A stretch of DNA of 64,000 bases, taken from the NCBI GenBank assembly GCA_023213395.1, contig CM041465.1:68703741-68767740 (forward strand), written 5' to 3'. This document shows positions 11,563 to 23,446 of this stretch, piece after piece. The DNA comes from Cycas panzhihuaensis (Eukaryota > Cycadophyta). The position numbers and the translations under genes were made by a program. The notes beneath the pieces are model-generated. The model did no database searches, was not told where the DNA came from, and saw only the letters and a list, made by a program, of their open reading frames with translations. The first letter of the stretch is position 1. The number at the start of each line of letters is the position of its first letter.

Positions 11563-11874
11563 TAAAGGAATGATGGATCTAGGAGATAAATCACTCACAT
11601 GGACACAATGGCAATGGAGAATAAAAAAGAAGATGAAATAAGATATGAAAGTAAGCTTGGAGGTGAGAATGAATAATGACTCCCTCCTTAAGATTTCACC
11701 TTTTATTATTGAGGGTGAGTATTAGGGTTCAGATTTTCCTGCCTAATGACACGAACCTGAAATTACCTCTAAATGCACATAAAGTGCATTTCATTAAGAG
11801 ACTAATGATAATAATATATCCTAAGGTCACATAATTAATCTATAAAAATGTCCTTGATACATTAACCTCTTTCA
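11563..11874 (-). repeat. B left LTR (3' LTR)
   Basis: Shares long runs with 18894-19173, such as GGATCTAGGAGATAAATCAC, TTTCACCTTTTATTATTGAG and AAGAGACTAATGATAATAAT. On the minus strand it starts TGAAAGAGGTTAATG; the other end has mutated from TG to TA on the plus strand. Confidence 0.9.
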
Positions 11875-11886
11875 ATCCCCCCCTTA
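11875..11886 (-). other. B polypurine tract
   Basis: Minus strand reads TAAGGGGGGGAT directly before the LTR start TGAAAGAGG, a textbook polypurine tract. Confidence 0.8.
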
Positions 11887-12358
11887 ATGGTGGAAGGTCA
11901 TTTTGAGAAAATCTATTCTATGAGGTCTTCATTTGAGCCTTATTATTACATTGAAATTCTAAAAGACACTTTTGTGAGAAAACCCTCATGGGGAATAAAA
12001 ACCCACGAACTTTCTAAGATCTATAGCCCCTTTTATAAATCAAAATGGTTAAGGTGGCTCTTTGATGCGACGATAGCAAGCGACTTACATGCGACTTAAT
12101 CTGCTAACTCTCCATATACTGTTTGGTCATCCCCTATGCCCTTTTGGGTTTTCACAGGTTCTAATCCACCAAAACTAGTATAACCCTTATCCTTTTGTGT
12201 CCACATGGGGTTTTCACAAAGAGGATAGAGCAGAGACTTGCTCTTATTCTTCCGCGCCAACAAGGGGTTTTCATGAAGAGAATAGAGTATGATGATCATA
12301 TTTCCATCTTCTTTGATCAATCAAAGATGGAGGCCCTAAGGCCGAGCTACCTTCAGAA
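11887..12358 (-). other. B 3' untranslated region
   Basis: Between the end of RNase H and the polypurine tract. It contains short open stretches on both strands that match nothing. The sequence ACAAGGGGTTTTCATGAAGA and a near copy (ACATGGGGTTTTCACAAAGA) about 55 bases apart form a small internal repeat. Confidence 0.5.
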
Positions 12359-12850
12359 CTATTCAAACTTCACCTTTTGCAGTGGTTTGGTGAAGATATC
12401 AGCCACTTGATCTGTTGTGGGGCAGTAATCCAATTGAATTGTGTCGTCATGAACAAGTTCTCTAATCTTGTGGAATTTCGTATTTATGTGTTTGGTACTA
12501 TCATGAAATACAGGATTTTTCGCCATGTAGATTGCTGATTGATTATCCATATGAAGACTCGTAGGACTTGTTTGGGTGATATTCAATGTTTCCAATAATT
12601 TTCTCAGCCATATCACCTCTTTACTGGTCTCATAAGTAGCAATGTATTTAGCTTCAGCGGTTGAATCTGCAACTATCTTATGTCATCTAGATCTCCATGA
12701 TATTGGTGTTGTTCCAAGAAACATTATATACCCAGATGTAGATCTTCCTATATCTTTATCTCCTACAAAGTCTGAGTCTATGTGTGCAGAAAGATTAAAA
12801 TCTGAATTAAGTTCATACAACAGACCATATTTGTTGGCCATCTTAAGGTA
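12359..12850 (-). pseudogene. B RNase H
   Basis: The open stretch 12616 to 12359 contains 'WLRKLLETL', then 'LHMDNQSAIYMAKNPVFHDS', 'TKHINTKFHKIREL' and 'TDQVADIFTKPL'. These are the copia RNase H motifs W-L-R-x-L-L, D-N-Q-S-A-I, T-K-H-I and A-D-x-x-T-K. The catalytic D of D-N-Q-S and the terminal A-D are kept, so this piece is well preserved. The upstream part (12617-12850) is in another frame and matches the A-x-S-x-E-A-E-Y-x-A region only loosely. RNase H removes RNA from the RNA-DNA hybrid during reverse transcription. Confidence 0.85.
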
Positions 12851-13880
12851 TCTCAACACTCACACTACTGAATGCCAATGATTCTGCTTAGGATTTGTCA
12901 TGTAATGAGCAAGAATGCTGATAAAGTGTATAATATCTGGCCTTGTATTTGTAGTGTAGATGAGACAACCTACAAGTTTCCTGTAGAGTGTTGCGTATGC
13001 CTCCCTAGTGTCACCTTCAGCTGAGAGTTTGGTGTTAGGGTCCATAGGTAACATCATTGGTCAAACATCTTCTAACTGAAACTTGGTTAGAAGATCGTTG
13101 ATGTATTTTTCTTAGGAGAGGAAAATTTTTCTATTCTTTTCCGTTACTTCAATTCCCAAGTAATATTTCATCAAACCGAGGTCAAACAATTTGAACATTT
13201 TGCCAAGGTCCTTTTTCAGTTAGTTTATTGCATGTTCACTATTACCCGTTGCTAGCATGTCATCCCAAAGATTATGAGATAAATGACTTTATCCTTATGG
13301 CATTTGATGAACAACGTTGTATCAATATCTTGATAGTCACAAACCTCGTATCCAAGTTGCCTCATCCTTTCAGACAACTTGGCAAACCAAGTGCGAGGGG
13401 CTTGTTTAAGGCCATACAAGGACTTTCTGAGCCTGCAAACCTTATGCTGTTGACCTTTGATCTCATATCCTTATGGCTGAGCCATGTAAATTTCTTCTTC
13501 AAGATCTCCATTGAGAAACACAGTCTTACTATCGAGTTGGTGGATTTTCCAACCCTGTTGAGTGGCCAAGGCCACAAGAGTTCTAATTGTATGCCACTTG
13601 ATTGTAGGTACAAAGACTTTAGTATAGTTGATGCCTTCCCTTTGTGTAAATCTTTTAACTACCAACCTCGCCTTGTGTTTTTCAAGGGTGTCATCTTATC
13701 TATATTTATTTTTTAACACCCATTTATTTTGAACTACCTTTCTACCAAGTGGTAGATCAACGAGCTCCCATGTACTATTCTTGATAAGAGATTAGTACTC
13801 TTCATTCATGGCATTTCTCCAAGTTGTATGCTTTACAGCTTCTTGGTACGTTAAGGGCTCTTCATTAAGAGTAAGGTGCA
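12851..13880 (-). pseudogene. B reverse transcriptase
   Basis: Pieces in order on the minus strand: 13665-13471 with 'FTQREGINYTKVFVP' and 'WKIHQLDSKTVFLNGDLEEE' (the first catalytic Asp of Q-L-D-x-K is kept); then the palm loop near 13260-13270, reading W-D-D-M-L-A-T-G instead of Y-V-D-D-M; then 'YYLGIEVTEKN'; then 13057-12860 with 'LYRKLVGCLIYTTNTRPDI'. The order and spacing are those of a copia RT. At least three frame changes separate the pieces. Confidence 0.85.
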
Positions 13881-14400
13881 GTTCTGCTGGTTCAAGCTTA
13901 GTATATAATTATTCATGCATCCTTGCTCTATGGGCACTTCGAGTGCCAGTTTTTCCCACCTCATCGGGTCGTATGTCCTTATTGAGTTGGCGGGCTTCTC
14001 GAGATCCTCGAGTTAGGAATGAAGTCCTCATTTCCTTAACTTCTTGGTTCTCATCTTGTTCATTAAAATGATTATTTTTTTAGGAGGATGTCGATGCACC
14101 TGAGGAAGATGGTCCTTCTGCCATTGTTTTACCTTTATCAAATGAAGGTGGAGAGGATGGTTCTTTTATAATGGCTTTTCCTTTGTCAACTCTACTATCT
14201 TCAAAAGATGGTGCTGGATATGCATTCATCGGTTCAAAGTCACAACTTGTATCCTCCAAGGCTCTATTGTCAGCTTCCAATATTTGGAGTAATTTATGTC
14301 TGTCCCCTCCCCCCTAAATTTTAGAATCTGAACATCATACTTGATAACATTATTGTAGCAACATGAGGTTATTATAGAGTCTAGTTTAAGTAACTGATCC
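13881..14400 (-). pseudogene. B integrase-RT linker (Ser/Pro rich)
   Basis: The open stretch 14280-14080 reads a hydrophilic sequence with 'FEDSRVDKGKAIIKEPSSPP' and a second D-K-G-K-T. The short repeat D-K-G-K-x-x-x-E-x-P-S-S is visible. Low-complexity linkers of this kind separate integrase and RT in copia polyproteins. No catalytic function is expected. Confidence 0.65.
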
Positions 14401-15270
14401 TCTATCTCCACAAAGACGACATCTCTAGTAATGATGATTTTTCATTGTGAAGGTATGAAGACCTTATACCCTTTCTTATCCATAGGGTATCTAACAAAGA
14501 TACCTTTAAGTGCCCTTGGCTGGAGTTTATTTCGATATGCATCCTGAATATGGGCATAGCATGTAGAGCCAAAAATTTTAAAGTAGTGAACAATGGGGGC
14601 TTGTCTTGACCACTTTTCATTAGGTAATTATACTTCCTTTGATGGGCTAATAGCATTAATACAATAAATAGTTGTCTAGATTGCTTCAGCCCATAGATAG
14701 GTAGGTACATTTTTGTATATTAACATAACATGAGTCATGTTCGTGATTGTCCTATTCATATGCTCGGTAACTCCATTTTGTTGTGGGGTACCTACTATTG
14801 TTGTTTGATGCTTGATGCCATTATCTCAAAGGTAGCTTTCAAACTCATGTGAGGTATATTCACCACCATTATTAGTTTGAAGACATTTGAGTTGATAACC
14901 TAACTCTTTTTCAGTGAGGCCTTTAAATTCCTTGAATATACGGAATGATTCATCTTTCTCATATAGAAAAGCTACCCATACTTTTCTAGTATAATCATCA
15001 ATGAAATAGATGTAATATAGTTTGCCCTTCAGTGAAGGAATAGGCATTGGCCCACATAAATCAGAGTGTACCAATTGCAATGGATGGCTCGATTTCCACT
15101 GACTTTTGGGAAAGAATTTTCAATGAGATTTGGCAATGATACAAGCTTCACATTTAAAGGGCTTAGAGGAAAACTTTGGAAGGTTTGGAAGAGTGTTAGA
15201 AAGATCTCTAAGTCTATCAATGTGAACATAGCCCATGCAACCATACCAAAGAGCTTCTGGTGACAACATT
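14401..15270 (-). pseudogene. B integrase with pre-integrase domain
   Basis: At 15240-15100 the pre-integrase zinc region is visible: 'CEACIIAKSH' keeps C-x2-C, but both His of the W-H-x-x-x-G-H motif read Tyr (W-Y-G-C-M-G-Y). The core, 15080-14826, starts 'MQLVHSDLCGPMPIPSLKGK' and keeps the first catalytic Asp (H-S-D-L-C-G) and 'YFIDDYTRKVWVAFL'; the second catalytic Asp of D-N-G-G-E-Y reads Asn (N-N-G-G-E-Y). The C-terminal strand near 14440-14500 reads 'YPMDKKGYKVFIPS', then I-I-I-T-R-D-V-V-F. The substitutions are single C-to-T or G-to-A changes. Non-functional. Confidence 0.88.
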
Positions 15271-15359
15271 GGATGGGTCAAGATGGAATTAAATGCAAAT
15301 TCTTCATCGGCACAAGGGCTTTGGGCACAATGGGCTTTAGAAGATGGAGAGTCATTCAG

Positions 15360-15959
15360 TCAAAAGAGTTTGCTAGAGAGATGTCCAGTCAAAACCACCT
15401 GATTAGTTAGAGAGTGAATGACCTTGAGAGTCTGGTCATTTGCAGTTACACCCAGATCAAATCCATGAGAAACAAGTGTGGATAAAGAGAGTAGGTTTTG
15501 TTTGAGATTGGGTATGTATAAGACATCAAGTAATATAAAATCTTCTAAGCCTGGGAGTTTCAGGCGAATGTTGCTAATTCCTTCAACAAGTTGTTGTGAT
15601 TTATTAGCCATGTGAATAACTCCATGAATATTTGAATCAAATATTTGATATAGACTGTGATTATATGGCATATGTTGTGTTGCTCCTATGTCCATGATCC
15701 ACTGTCCATCGATTGAAGCCACACTATTGGCAATTCCAATAGGACTTGGCATTGGTGAAGGGAATTCACAAGTGATATATCTACACTGAGCTTCAAAGTA
15801 TCTCTTTAGTTGGTCAATGGCATTTGATGCTGAAGATCCCTCAATTCTTTGAATGTGTTCTTGTACAAAACCTGCACCACTAAAGGATTCTTCACAAGTT
15901 TCTTCAACATTGTGAGCTCCATGTTTTAGTTGGAACTTGGCCAACTTATAAGTGGCAGT
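15360..15959 (-). pseudogene. B aspartic protease
   Basis: Open stretch of 194 codons (15944 to 15360), continuous upstream with the zinc knuckle. The active site reads 'WIMDIGATQHMPYNHSLY'; intact copia proteases have W-x-x-D-S-G-A-T-x-H-M, so the Ser is replaced by Ile. The end keeps 'LLDVLYIPNLKQNLLSLSTL', the family D-V-L-Y-V-P-x-L-x-x-N-L-L-S. The protease would release gag, integrase and RT from the polyprotein. It is among the longest uninterrupted retroelement frames in the window and must have decayed slowly or recently. Confidence 0.88.
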
Positions 15960-16900
15960 TATGTAATCTTTTGCTAAGTGTCCTTTACTGTTACACCGAT
16001 CACATATAATAGTTTGATTACCAGTCCCTGAAGAAGTACCAATTTGGCCTGACTATCTTGCTCTTTATTAAGGTGGCCCTTGGCCTTGTAATTATCGAGG
16101 TTGTGATTAAGGGTTTGATTAACCTTGTGGATGATTTCCCATATTTCTTCCTCTTCCTCTTGCTCAGTTATTTCCACTACCATGAGAGGGACCTTGATTT
16201 TTTGTGTAACAAACTTCTTCGTCTACCTCAAGGGTTCATTTAGAAGAGAGTCAGAGGCTACAAAGTTTATATCAAATGTCTTGTCAAATTCTATGAACTT
16301 CTCGATAAGTGCTTCAAAGTTGAGTGTCTTCAATGTTCTATTAGATTGAAAACATATAAGCAAGCTTTTATAATTGGGGACATGTAAACATGACTAGATC
16401 AAAAATGCCCAAGTGATGCATTGGGTCTTGAAGTCTTTATCAATTGCCTGTTTGATTAATCGAAGGAGATTTATTGTCTCATGAGCTTGTCCCTTCTACA
16501 TTTTTTATTTATTCATTTTCAAAATAAGATGAACAAATTCTAAATCTGACTTTGTATCAAAGTTCTTTCTGAGAACTTCTAGGACCTTCCAGGCTGTATC
16601 ATGTTCCTCTTTGTTTATCAAGTTATGCAATGAGTGATCAATAACCAACAGAATTCCTGCACGAATCTTTTCATCATCTATCTCCCATTGTAGTTTAGTT
16701 ACAGCATCTGTAGGAGTTGTTGGGGCAGATCCATCGAAAGCAGTTGTTGTAGTCATTACCAGTATGATGGGTGTAGGCTGCAAGTGGGCTCTCCAAAGGC
16801 CTTCATACTTTGCAGTATTTTTAATTATAATGTACCAAATATCCTAATTTTCTTTGCCTTTCCATATGCAGTTAACATTCTGCTTTAATTGAGATGACAT
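15960..16900 (-). pseudogene. B gag with CCHC knuckle
   Basis: Starts at ATG 16900-16898 ('MSSQLKQNVNCIWKG'), just downstream of the leader, with stops soon after. Then 16783-16505 reads 'ILLVIDHSLHNLINKEEHDT', 'AWKVLEVLRKNFDTKSDLEF', the UBN2 gag pattern. Near 16010-15965 is the nucleocapsid knuckle, CDRCNSKGHLAKDY: C-x2-C-x4-H-x4 with the last Cys changed to Tyr. An Asp/Glu/Asn-rich frame at 16183-15974 is an alternate reading of the same bases. Gag would form the particle and bind the RNA. Confidence 0.85.
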
Positions 16901-18880
16901 GATAATGATGAAGAAGTAGAAGAGATGATAGAAGTATGTACCACTGATACGTATGGCTAGTACACTTGGTACAGTAGGGATGTAGAAATGATTGTTATGA
17001 TAAGAAGTAAGCAATGATTAAGTATTTTTCAACAATTATAAAAAATGAATATAACCAATGATGTAAGAATGAGGCCTAATATAGAGTTGGCAAAGAGTAG
17101 TAATATGGCATGCCATTAACCTCTCACTTATGTCCAAATGTAGATGAGATTTCGATGCCAAAGGCTTCTAGTATACGATTAGGGCCTTCACCTAAGATAC
17201 TCGCACCTGTACTTGGTAATGAAATCCAAGTCACAGTGGAGCCCAGGTACTCCCAGTCCTCACCGAGTTCACCAATGAGCAGCTATATACCTCCTCCAAA
17301 GAGTCAAACAGTACTATGTATCCCACAGCTATGACGGATATTGGACTGGGTTAATTTTAATCTTGCATTAAGGTTTTCAGTTTTCCCAAGTGGTTATCGG
17401 GATTATCCCTGATTGGAGGATGTAGGTATGGCTAACATGTCCCTCCACCACTATTCTAGTTAAGACCAGACCCAGTATGAAACTAACACCTCCCTTAGGG
17501 CTTGAACTTCGGCTAACCTTGGTCTGTTTCAACCAAGGTGAGTGTACGTACAAGCCAAGAATTGGCGGTATAGATCGTACAGATGAGATTCCTTTTAGGA
17601 ATAGTGTAAGATGTTTCTGTATAATTGAAAACTGAAATGGAAAGTTGCTAAATGTGCTTGTTTGCTTTGTTGTTAGTGCCACTTTTGTGATACTTTATTG
17701 TTGTTATTGATTTTGTGATGCTTTATTGTTGTTGCTACCTTTTTAATTCTTTATTCTATGTGTGCAAATAGAAAAAGCATGCTAGATTTAGCAGGGGAAT
17801 TGGATGTTGCTTCCGATCCAAGGTTTCCCTTGCTTTAGTACAATGTTTCTAAATATGATCTTGGAAGTTTTGATATAAAATCTATAATGGACTAAAAAAT
17901 GGATCAACTTTCCACTAAAATGATGATCTTTTAAAATTAATATGCATGCTATTTTGCCCTATGTTGTGACTTTTTCACAAAATTTACAAATAATGATAAA
18001 TGGACATTTTTTTTTTAAATTACAAATATGAAGGCCTAAATGATGAAATCTGAATTTATGATAGAAGGAAAAAGTGATCAGAATATCATTTCTAATAGAG
18101 GTGTGAAGTCAGATTTCAGAAAAGGCACAAAAAGGTTTTTGCCCAAAAAACACTAAAGCAAAATCATGCCAGATCAACTATCTCAGAATATAAACTTAAA
18201 TATGTTAAAAGTTACATTTTGACACGTACATTAACTTTTCCTTCTGCCCCATCTGCAAAATCTTCCAAATAATTACCTGAAATGCCCTTGCAATGTCCTT
18301 TTTAGGGTTGAGTAGGCAAAATCAATAATTGTGAGAAAACTGCATAGATCTCACTAACCCATGGATGAAATTTGATGAGATTTATATTAAATTGATCCTA
18401 AGACATAAATATACCAGATCCCTTAATAAAACTTTCAATTTTTTAGCTTATAATTAAAGGATTTCATTGGGAAAAGTGCTTTAAATCACTTATCCACAAA
18501 TTTTACCCTCTTATCAGAGTCAAAACTCACTGTTATATGTTGAATCTGAAGTAACTCTAGAAGAAAAAAGTGATCCTCTAGTCAAGATGACCTTGAATGC
18601 CAAATTTCATCAAATTTTGAGATGGTCAAAGTTTTCATGAAATTTTGGGCCTTTAATACTTCCGGGACTGTTCCAACAGCTGAACGGCTTCAAAAACCTG
18701 TATTCTTCACCTTTGAATTTATGTGCACATAGAGAAATTATCAACATATAAAATACTATAATTTTAAGCTCTTAAGATGTTAAAAAATAATGAATGCAGT
18801 CTCAATACTTCACATTGAAGGTGAAGGAAAGGCAACATGACTCCATGCAAGTGGAATGGAGTGAATAGATCCCTTTGTGG
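16901..18880 (-). other. B 5' leader
   Basis: About 2 kb without a supported gene between the primer site and the gag ATG. A GC-richer patch at about 17380-17560 gives a 101-codon minus-strand open stretch (17682-17377) with no recognised motif. A long untranslated leader is seen in the other copia elements here as well. Confidence 0.6.
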
Positions 18881-18891
18881 CTCTGATACCA
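18881..18891 (-). other. B primer-binding site (tRNA-Met)
   Basis: Minus strand TGGTATCAGAG, an exact match to the usual initiator tRNA-Met primer complement, two bases from the end of the right LTR. It continues into CCAC on the minus strand. Confidence 0.9.
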
Positions 18892-18893
18892 CA

Positions 18894-19173
18894 TGAATGA
18901 AGGATGGATCTAGGAGATAAATCACTCACATACACACAATGGCAATGGAGAATGAAAAAGAAGATGCAACAAGAATGACTTCCTCCTTGAGATTTCACCT
19001 TTTATTATTGAGGGTGAGTATTAGGGTTGGGATTTTTCCACCTAATGACATGAACCTAAAATTACATCTAAATGCACATAAAGTGTATTTCATTAAGAGA
19101 CTAATGATAATAATATATTCTAAGGTTACATAATCAATCTGCACAAATGACCTTGATACATTAACCTCTTTTA
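18894..19173 (-). repeat. B right LTR (5' LTR)
   Basis: Partner of 11563-11874. Begins TGAATGAAGG on the plus strand. The far end reads CTCTTTTA where the partner has CTCTTTCA. About 32 bases shorter in the middle than the left LTR. Confidence 0.9.
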
Positions 19174-19178
19174 TTACC

Positions 19179-20129
19179 CCTTCTCAACAAGCTTCCTTAG
19201 ACTCTTCTTCATGCAAATTTCCACTTGAACGGTCTAAAAAACAAAAAAAAAAGTGAGGATTTATCATGTATCTTCTAATAATCTCTATAAAAAATGACTT
19301 TCAAATTAATCACTTATTTCACCTTTTACTCTCTACTTATTTTTATTTCACCCAAGGGTTAAGACTTTAGATAAAAGTTTGTAAGATATGAGGACACTTG
19401 ATGGTGCTCATTTCTTATAAAACTCTTTTTTGCCTTTCACAATCTGCTCATTTAACATCCACTTAAAACTATTGACTTTATTAGAACACCTGCAAAGTGC
19501 AAAGTATGAGGTTAACATAATTCACTTTTGTTCTTTCTACTACCCTTTCCAAATTTTGTTATTATATCATAATGGCTTTGGCCCTTAGAATATTTATGTG
19601 AAGTATCCAAAGCATTAAACAATGAAATTTTATAATATTTTTACACTTTTCCCCTGGATATAAGACCATTTTAATACTAGACATAATACATTTAACTATT
19701 GACATTATAACCTAAGACTTTATTTTGTCTTAAAATACATGAATTCGCCTAATTCTTATAATTTTAACTTAATAAACCTAATAATGACTGCTAAATTCAA
19801 ATACTAATATGACCTATTGAATATTTAAAATTGTAAAAATTTTGATATGCCCCCATAGGAATAACATGATTGCTCTGTAAAAGCATAAGTTAGCATTCTA
19901 TAAAATCATTATAGGCTTCCTACTTATCCATCTCAAGTGTAACTAACCACTAAATTAACAGTTAAGTCTCATCCTATAACTACTTATCCAGGGATTTTGT
20001 ATCAGACATGTAATATTTCACTTCTATCCTCAAGCTTGGAACCACTGCATGTATTCCTTACACTAATTAGAAGGGTGTATGTCTAGTGGCTTACTTCACT
20101 ATGGTACAAAATGACTATAATATAGAATG
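19179..20129. other. Probable distal end of gypsy pol, unresolved
   Basis: It lies downstream of the minus-strand integrase at 20130-20470. No frame or motif could be assigned with confidence. It is the flank into which element B inserted (TTACC). Confidence 0.35.
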
Positions 20130-20480
20130 CAACTTTTGGGCCTATACCTATATCTCATATCATCATCAGGGTTTGGAAAATTAGTTTACTCAATGGTTTT
20201 GCTAATCTAATAGCCCTAAGGTAATTAGGTATAATATTATAATAGATTACCATAAACTTTTCAATTAATAGCTTTATAATAGAATTCATAAAATATGTAC
20301 CTCAATTGTTAACAATTTCCAATAGACACCTAATTATGATAATCACTTTATAAATAAATCTTGATATGCTTTAGCTAGTATTGCCTCAAAGGGCCCTTGC
20401 CTTAGTCCATTTAGTAACATCATTTATCACTACCAAGATGTATCAAGCACATGTCTTTCTTCTTATAGGAGTTATTAGTC
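20130..20480 (-). pseudogene. Ty3/gypsy integrase core remnant
   Basis: Minus strand reads 'YILVVINDVTKWTKARAL' followed by a segment aligned with G-C-P-x-x-I-x-S-D-Q-G-x-x-F of gypsy integrases, where the Asp and Gln are lost. Only the first catalytic region is convincing. Many stops. It belongs with the RT at 21308-22130. Confidence 0.6.
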
Positions 20481-20634
20481 CCATGAAATCTAAGGCCCCA
20501 CTTTTTGAAGGGAATGTATGCCATACTTAAAGTTAAAGACATAAGATCCTTGCTATTGGGTATCCTAACCCATTAAAATATGTAATTTTTTTATATAACT
20601 CTATATCTTAAAATAAGATTAGCCACCACAACCT

Positions 20635-20637
<3 letters not shown>

Positions 20638-20668
<31 letters not shown>
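20638..20668. repeat. (GA)n microsatellite
   Basis: About 15 uninterrupted GA units lie between the integrase and RNase H remnants of the gypsy element. Confidence 0.95.
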
Positions 20669-20670
<2 letters not shown>

Positions 20671-21039
20671 CTTTTGTGATGATCATTTTTCTTCTAGACT
20701 TGGCCATCTCATTTGAAATTGATCATAATTAAGAAATGAGGTAGCATCCTCTAATAAGTTTACTACTACTTTAACCCAAAATAGCATAGCATCGAAGAAA
20801 TAGTCATGAACACATATCACAGGCTTATATGATGGAAGTTGTAATAAGTGGTCTAGTCTCACATGTCATAATATGGGATTAACTATAATTTTAAATTAAA
20901 ACTCTTGAGAAAGAACAATCTAATAACTAATTCAACCTTACAAACAAGGTTTATTAATCAAATATAATAAGTATTTATGATTTACAAAGAAAGATAAAAG
21001 GGGTTACCAAAAGATAATTATGGAATTTCTACAACATGT

Positions 21040-22330
21040 AGATCATCCCAAGTCCTCCTCATTCTATGACTAAAGAGTTTTATTTTATGATAGTTAGCCT
21101 TCTACTCATGAAGTATATTGGGTGGTCCTTATTTCCTTCTCTAAGTTGTGCTAATGCATAGACAATTACCTCTTGTGAGGCATCCACATGCCCATGGAAG
21201 TGTTTGTTGCAATTAAAATGCCTCAATATTGAGGTTAGCACGATAACAATTTTCAAATTTTGAAAGGATTCCCCATGCCTCTCATCCTAGTGAAAGTCCC
21301 AACCCTTCTAAAATAATCTCTCTAGTGGTGCTACAATGGAGGCATAATTATTGATGAACTTGTAGTAATAGCCAATATGACCTAAAAATATATTTACATT
21401 ATCCATTAAGGTAAGCATTGAGGTTTCAAGCATAATCTTAACTTTTATAAGGTTAGTCAGCAATCCCTCCTTATAAACCATATGACCCAAAAGTTGATTA
21501 AAGGGTACCATGAAAATACATTTATCACGGTTCAAAAAAAAACTATTCTTTTACAAGTCTCAAAAAGCTCTCTAAGATCTTCCAATTGATTTTTGACTAG
21601 ACTATAAATAGTATAGTTATTTAGAAAATTTACTAAATGTTCTTTTAGGTAGTGTTGAAATATTCTTACCATTGTTTGTTGAAATATGGCTTAGGTACTA
21701 TGTCTAAAGGGCATCACCCTATAAGAATAGGTTCCCCACTTCGTCACAAAGGTCATCTTTATTTGGTTGTCCTATATGATAGACACTTGATTATAGCAAT
21801 TAAAACCATCTATAAAGGAGTAACACTTTACTTAGGTATCTTGTGCAAGCACCTCATTTATTAAAGGTATCAGAAAAGGATATGGTTTTATTATGGCAAT
21901 CAACTTCCTATAATCTACATACATATGAAATTTCCCATTATTTTTAGGACAATGAGCATTAGAGTAGCTTATTCACTAGTTTTTATTGGGTAAATAAAAT
22001 TCACATCAACCAACTTATCTAGTTCCTTCTTAACTAACTCCTTATACCTAAGGCTCATTTGGTATAACATCAGCTTGACTAGTTGCACCCCATCCACCAA
22101 AGGAATATAATGCTACTTAAATTGTAGGGATATTCCTTTTTAAGTCATAGTACATTCTAGTGAAGACACTCTTGAACTCAATAAATAATATTATACCCTT
22201 CTCCATTGTGGCCACATCTCAATAGTCTCTAAGTGGTAACCTCTATGGATTATATTTAGTTTCTTAGATAACCCACCTCATCTTGGGTGATTGAATATAT
22301 TAGTTGGCCATAATGTCATTAGTCTCCTTA
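21040..22330 (-). pseudogene. Ty3/gypsy RT and RNase H remnant
   Basis: From right to left on the minus strand: 'RYKELVKKELDKLVDVNFIY' near 22060 (the start of gypsy RT), 'YVDYRKLIA'-like sequence near 21930, 'YSFIDGFNCYNQV' near 21840 (family F-L-D-G-x-S-G-Y-N-Q), a palm loop 'FLNNYTIYS' near 21610 in place of F-L-D-D, then the open stretch 21535-21308 with 'FNQLLGHMVYKEGLLTN' and 'FLGHIGYYYKFINNYA' (connection region). RNase H follows at 21310-21040 with 'HVDASQE' and 'HPIYFMSRRL'. This is a clear Ty3/gypsy pol, but the active site reads N-N and stops are frequent, so it is dead. Confidence 0.85.
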
Positions 22331-23446
22331 GTTAAACAATAGGCTAGGTGCATATACATGGACCATTCCCAAAATTCTAATGTTATGAAAGGTGGAAATT
22401 ACTTTTCCCTTTCCTTTAAAATATCCCATGCTACAACAATGTCTATCTTTCCCACCTACCATAAGTCTACTCACTATTATACTCAAATTCCCACTTAACT
22501 TTAAGAAACTTTTCTACACTTGTGGGAGGGCATCTATATGTGGAGCAAGGGTTGGATGCTCTTACCACCCTATCCTCAACTCCTATTCTATAATCATTCA
22601 GCTCCCTTCACATGAGGAAACATGACCTACTACCTTCTATCTTTACTTACTTATTATCTTCAAAGGATGTAACTTCCTTAGATTAAATTTGCCTTACCAT
22701 ACAACCGTTAGGTTCCCACATTAGCTCATAATCACTTATCCATCAATTGTAGAATTTTTTATTAGACTCTACCCATAAGTTCTCTTCTAAGAATAGTCCT
22801 CCAACTTTGCTTGGCTCCATAACATCATATGTTATGGTTGTATTACGAGCATTATATAATTTCCTTCATATTGAAACTTGATGTAGTGTCTTGCATTTCC
22901 ACTTTGATAGAAGGCTCCTTTAGGAAAGAGGAATACTTTACTTTCTTCTCATTTTTCCTTAACACAAATGTATGCTCTTGCTAATCTATTAATATGCCTA
23001 TTAAATAATGCCAACGCCATCCACTGAGTTAAAGGTATAGCTTATGACCTTCTTTTATTTTAATTACTTTAAAGTCAAAGGACGTCATTTTTTCCTTCCA
23101 CATCCATTTGAACATTGTAAGAAACTCTAATAAGTAGGACTATTCAATTATTCCCCATTATTATGGTCAAGAATGAGCCATTAAGTTTGGGCTCCTTAAT
23201 TTATTTCCATGTTTTATTAGAGAGTACATTAATGCTTACCTTACCATCTGTCGTAGTACTGGCCACCTTAAAATCTTTGAACTTTGCCTACACCTTGGGC
23301 TCATCATCCTCAATTTACCTCATTCTATGTGCTTTATATATATAGATGAATTTACACCTAACTCTAAAAAAATTGATACTACAATTATGACTATAGATTA
23401 ATAGTTGATGATTAAAAAAGGTTGATCATAATAGGATCACTAAGAT
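22331..23446. other. Upstream gypsy region, unresolved
   Basis: On the minus strand this would be the gag-protease side of the gypsy pol remnant. No catalytic protease motif or knuckle could be read. Plus-strand open stretches at 22392-22625 and 23163-23345 match nothing and are short. Confidence 0.35.

Larger units (their letters stand above)
11563..19173 (-). mobile_element. Copia LTR retrotransposon B
   Basis: A 7.6-kb copia element on the minus strand, bounded by an exact 5-bp target duplication TTACC (11558-11562 and 19174-19178). LTRs are 11563-11874 and 18894-19173; the left one has a longer middle. The primer site matches tRNA-Met exactly. Gag, CCHC knuckle, protease, pre-integrase, integrase, RT and RNase H are all recognisable in copia order from right to left. 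It is the best preserved coding series in the window, yet each domain has frameshifts, stops or substituted catalytic residues. Confidence 0.93.

Noticed and set aside
11887-12410. Small plus-strand frames in the 3' untranslated region of B
   Set aside because: Short, no motif, and they sit between RNase H and the polypurine tract of a minus-strand element.
12642-13716. Plus-strand frames at 12642-12881 and 13228-13716
   Set aside because: They lie antisense to the RT of Copia B, whose minus-strand motifs are clear.
18881-18891. tRNA-Met-like sequences (also 41309, 54245, 10003) as tRNA genes
   Set aside because: Only the 11-base complement of the tRNA 3' end is present, always abutting an LTR. 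They are primer-binding sites.
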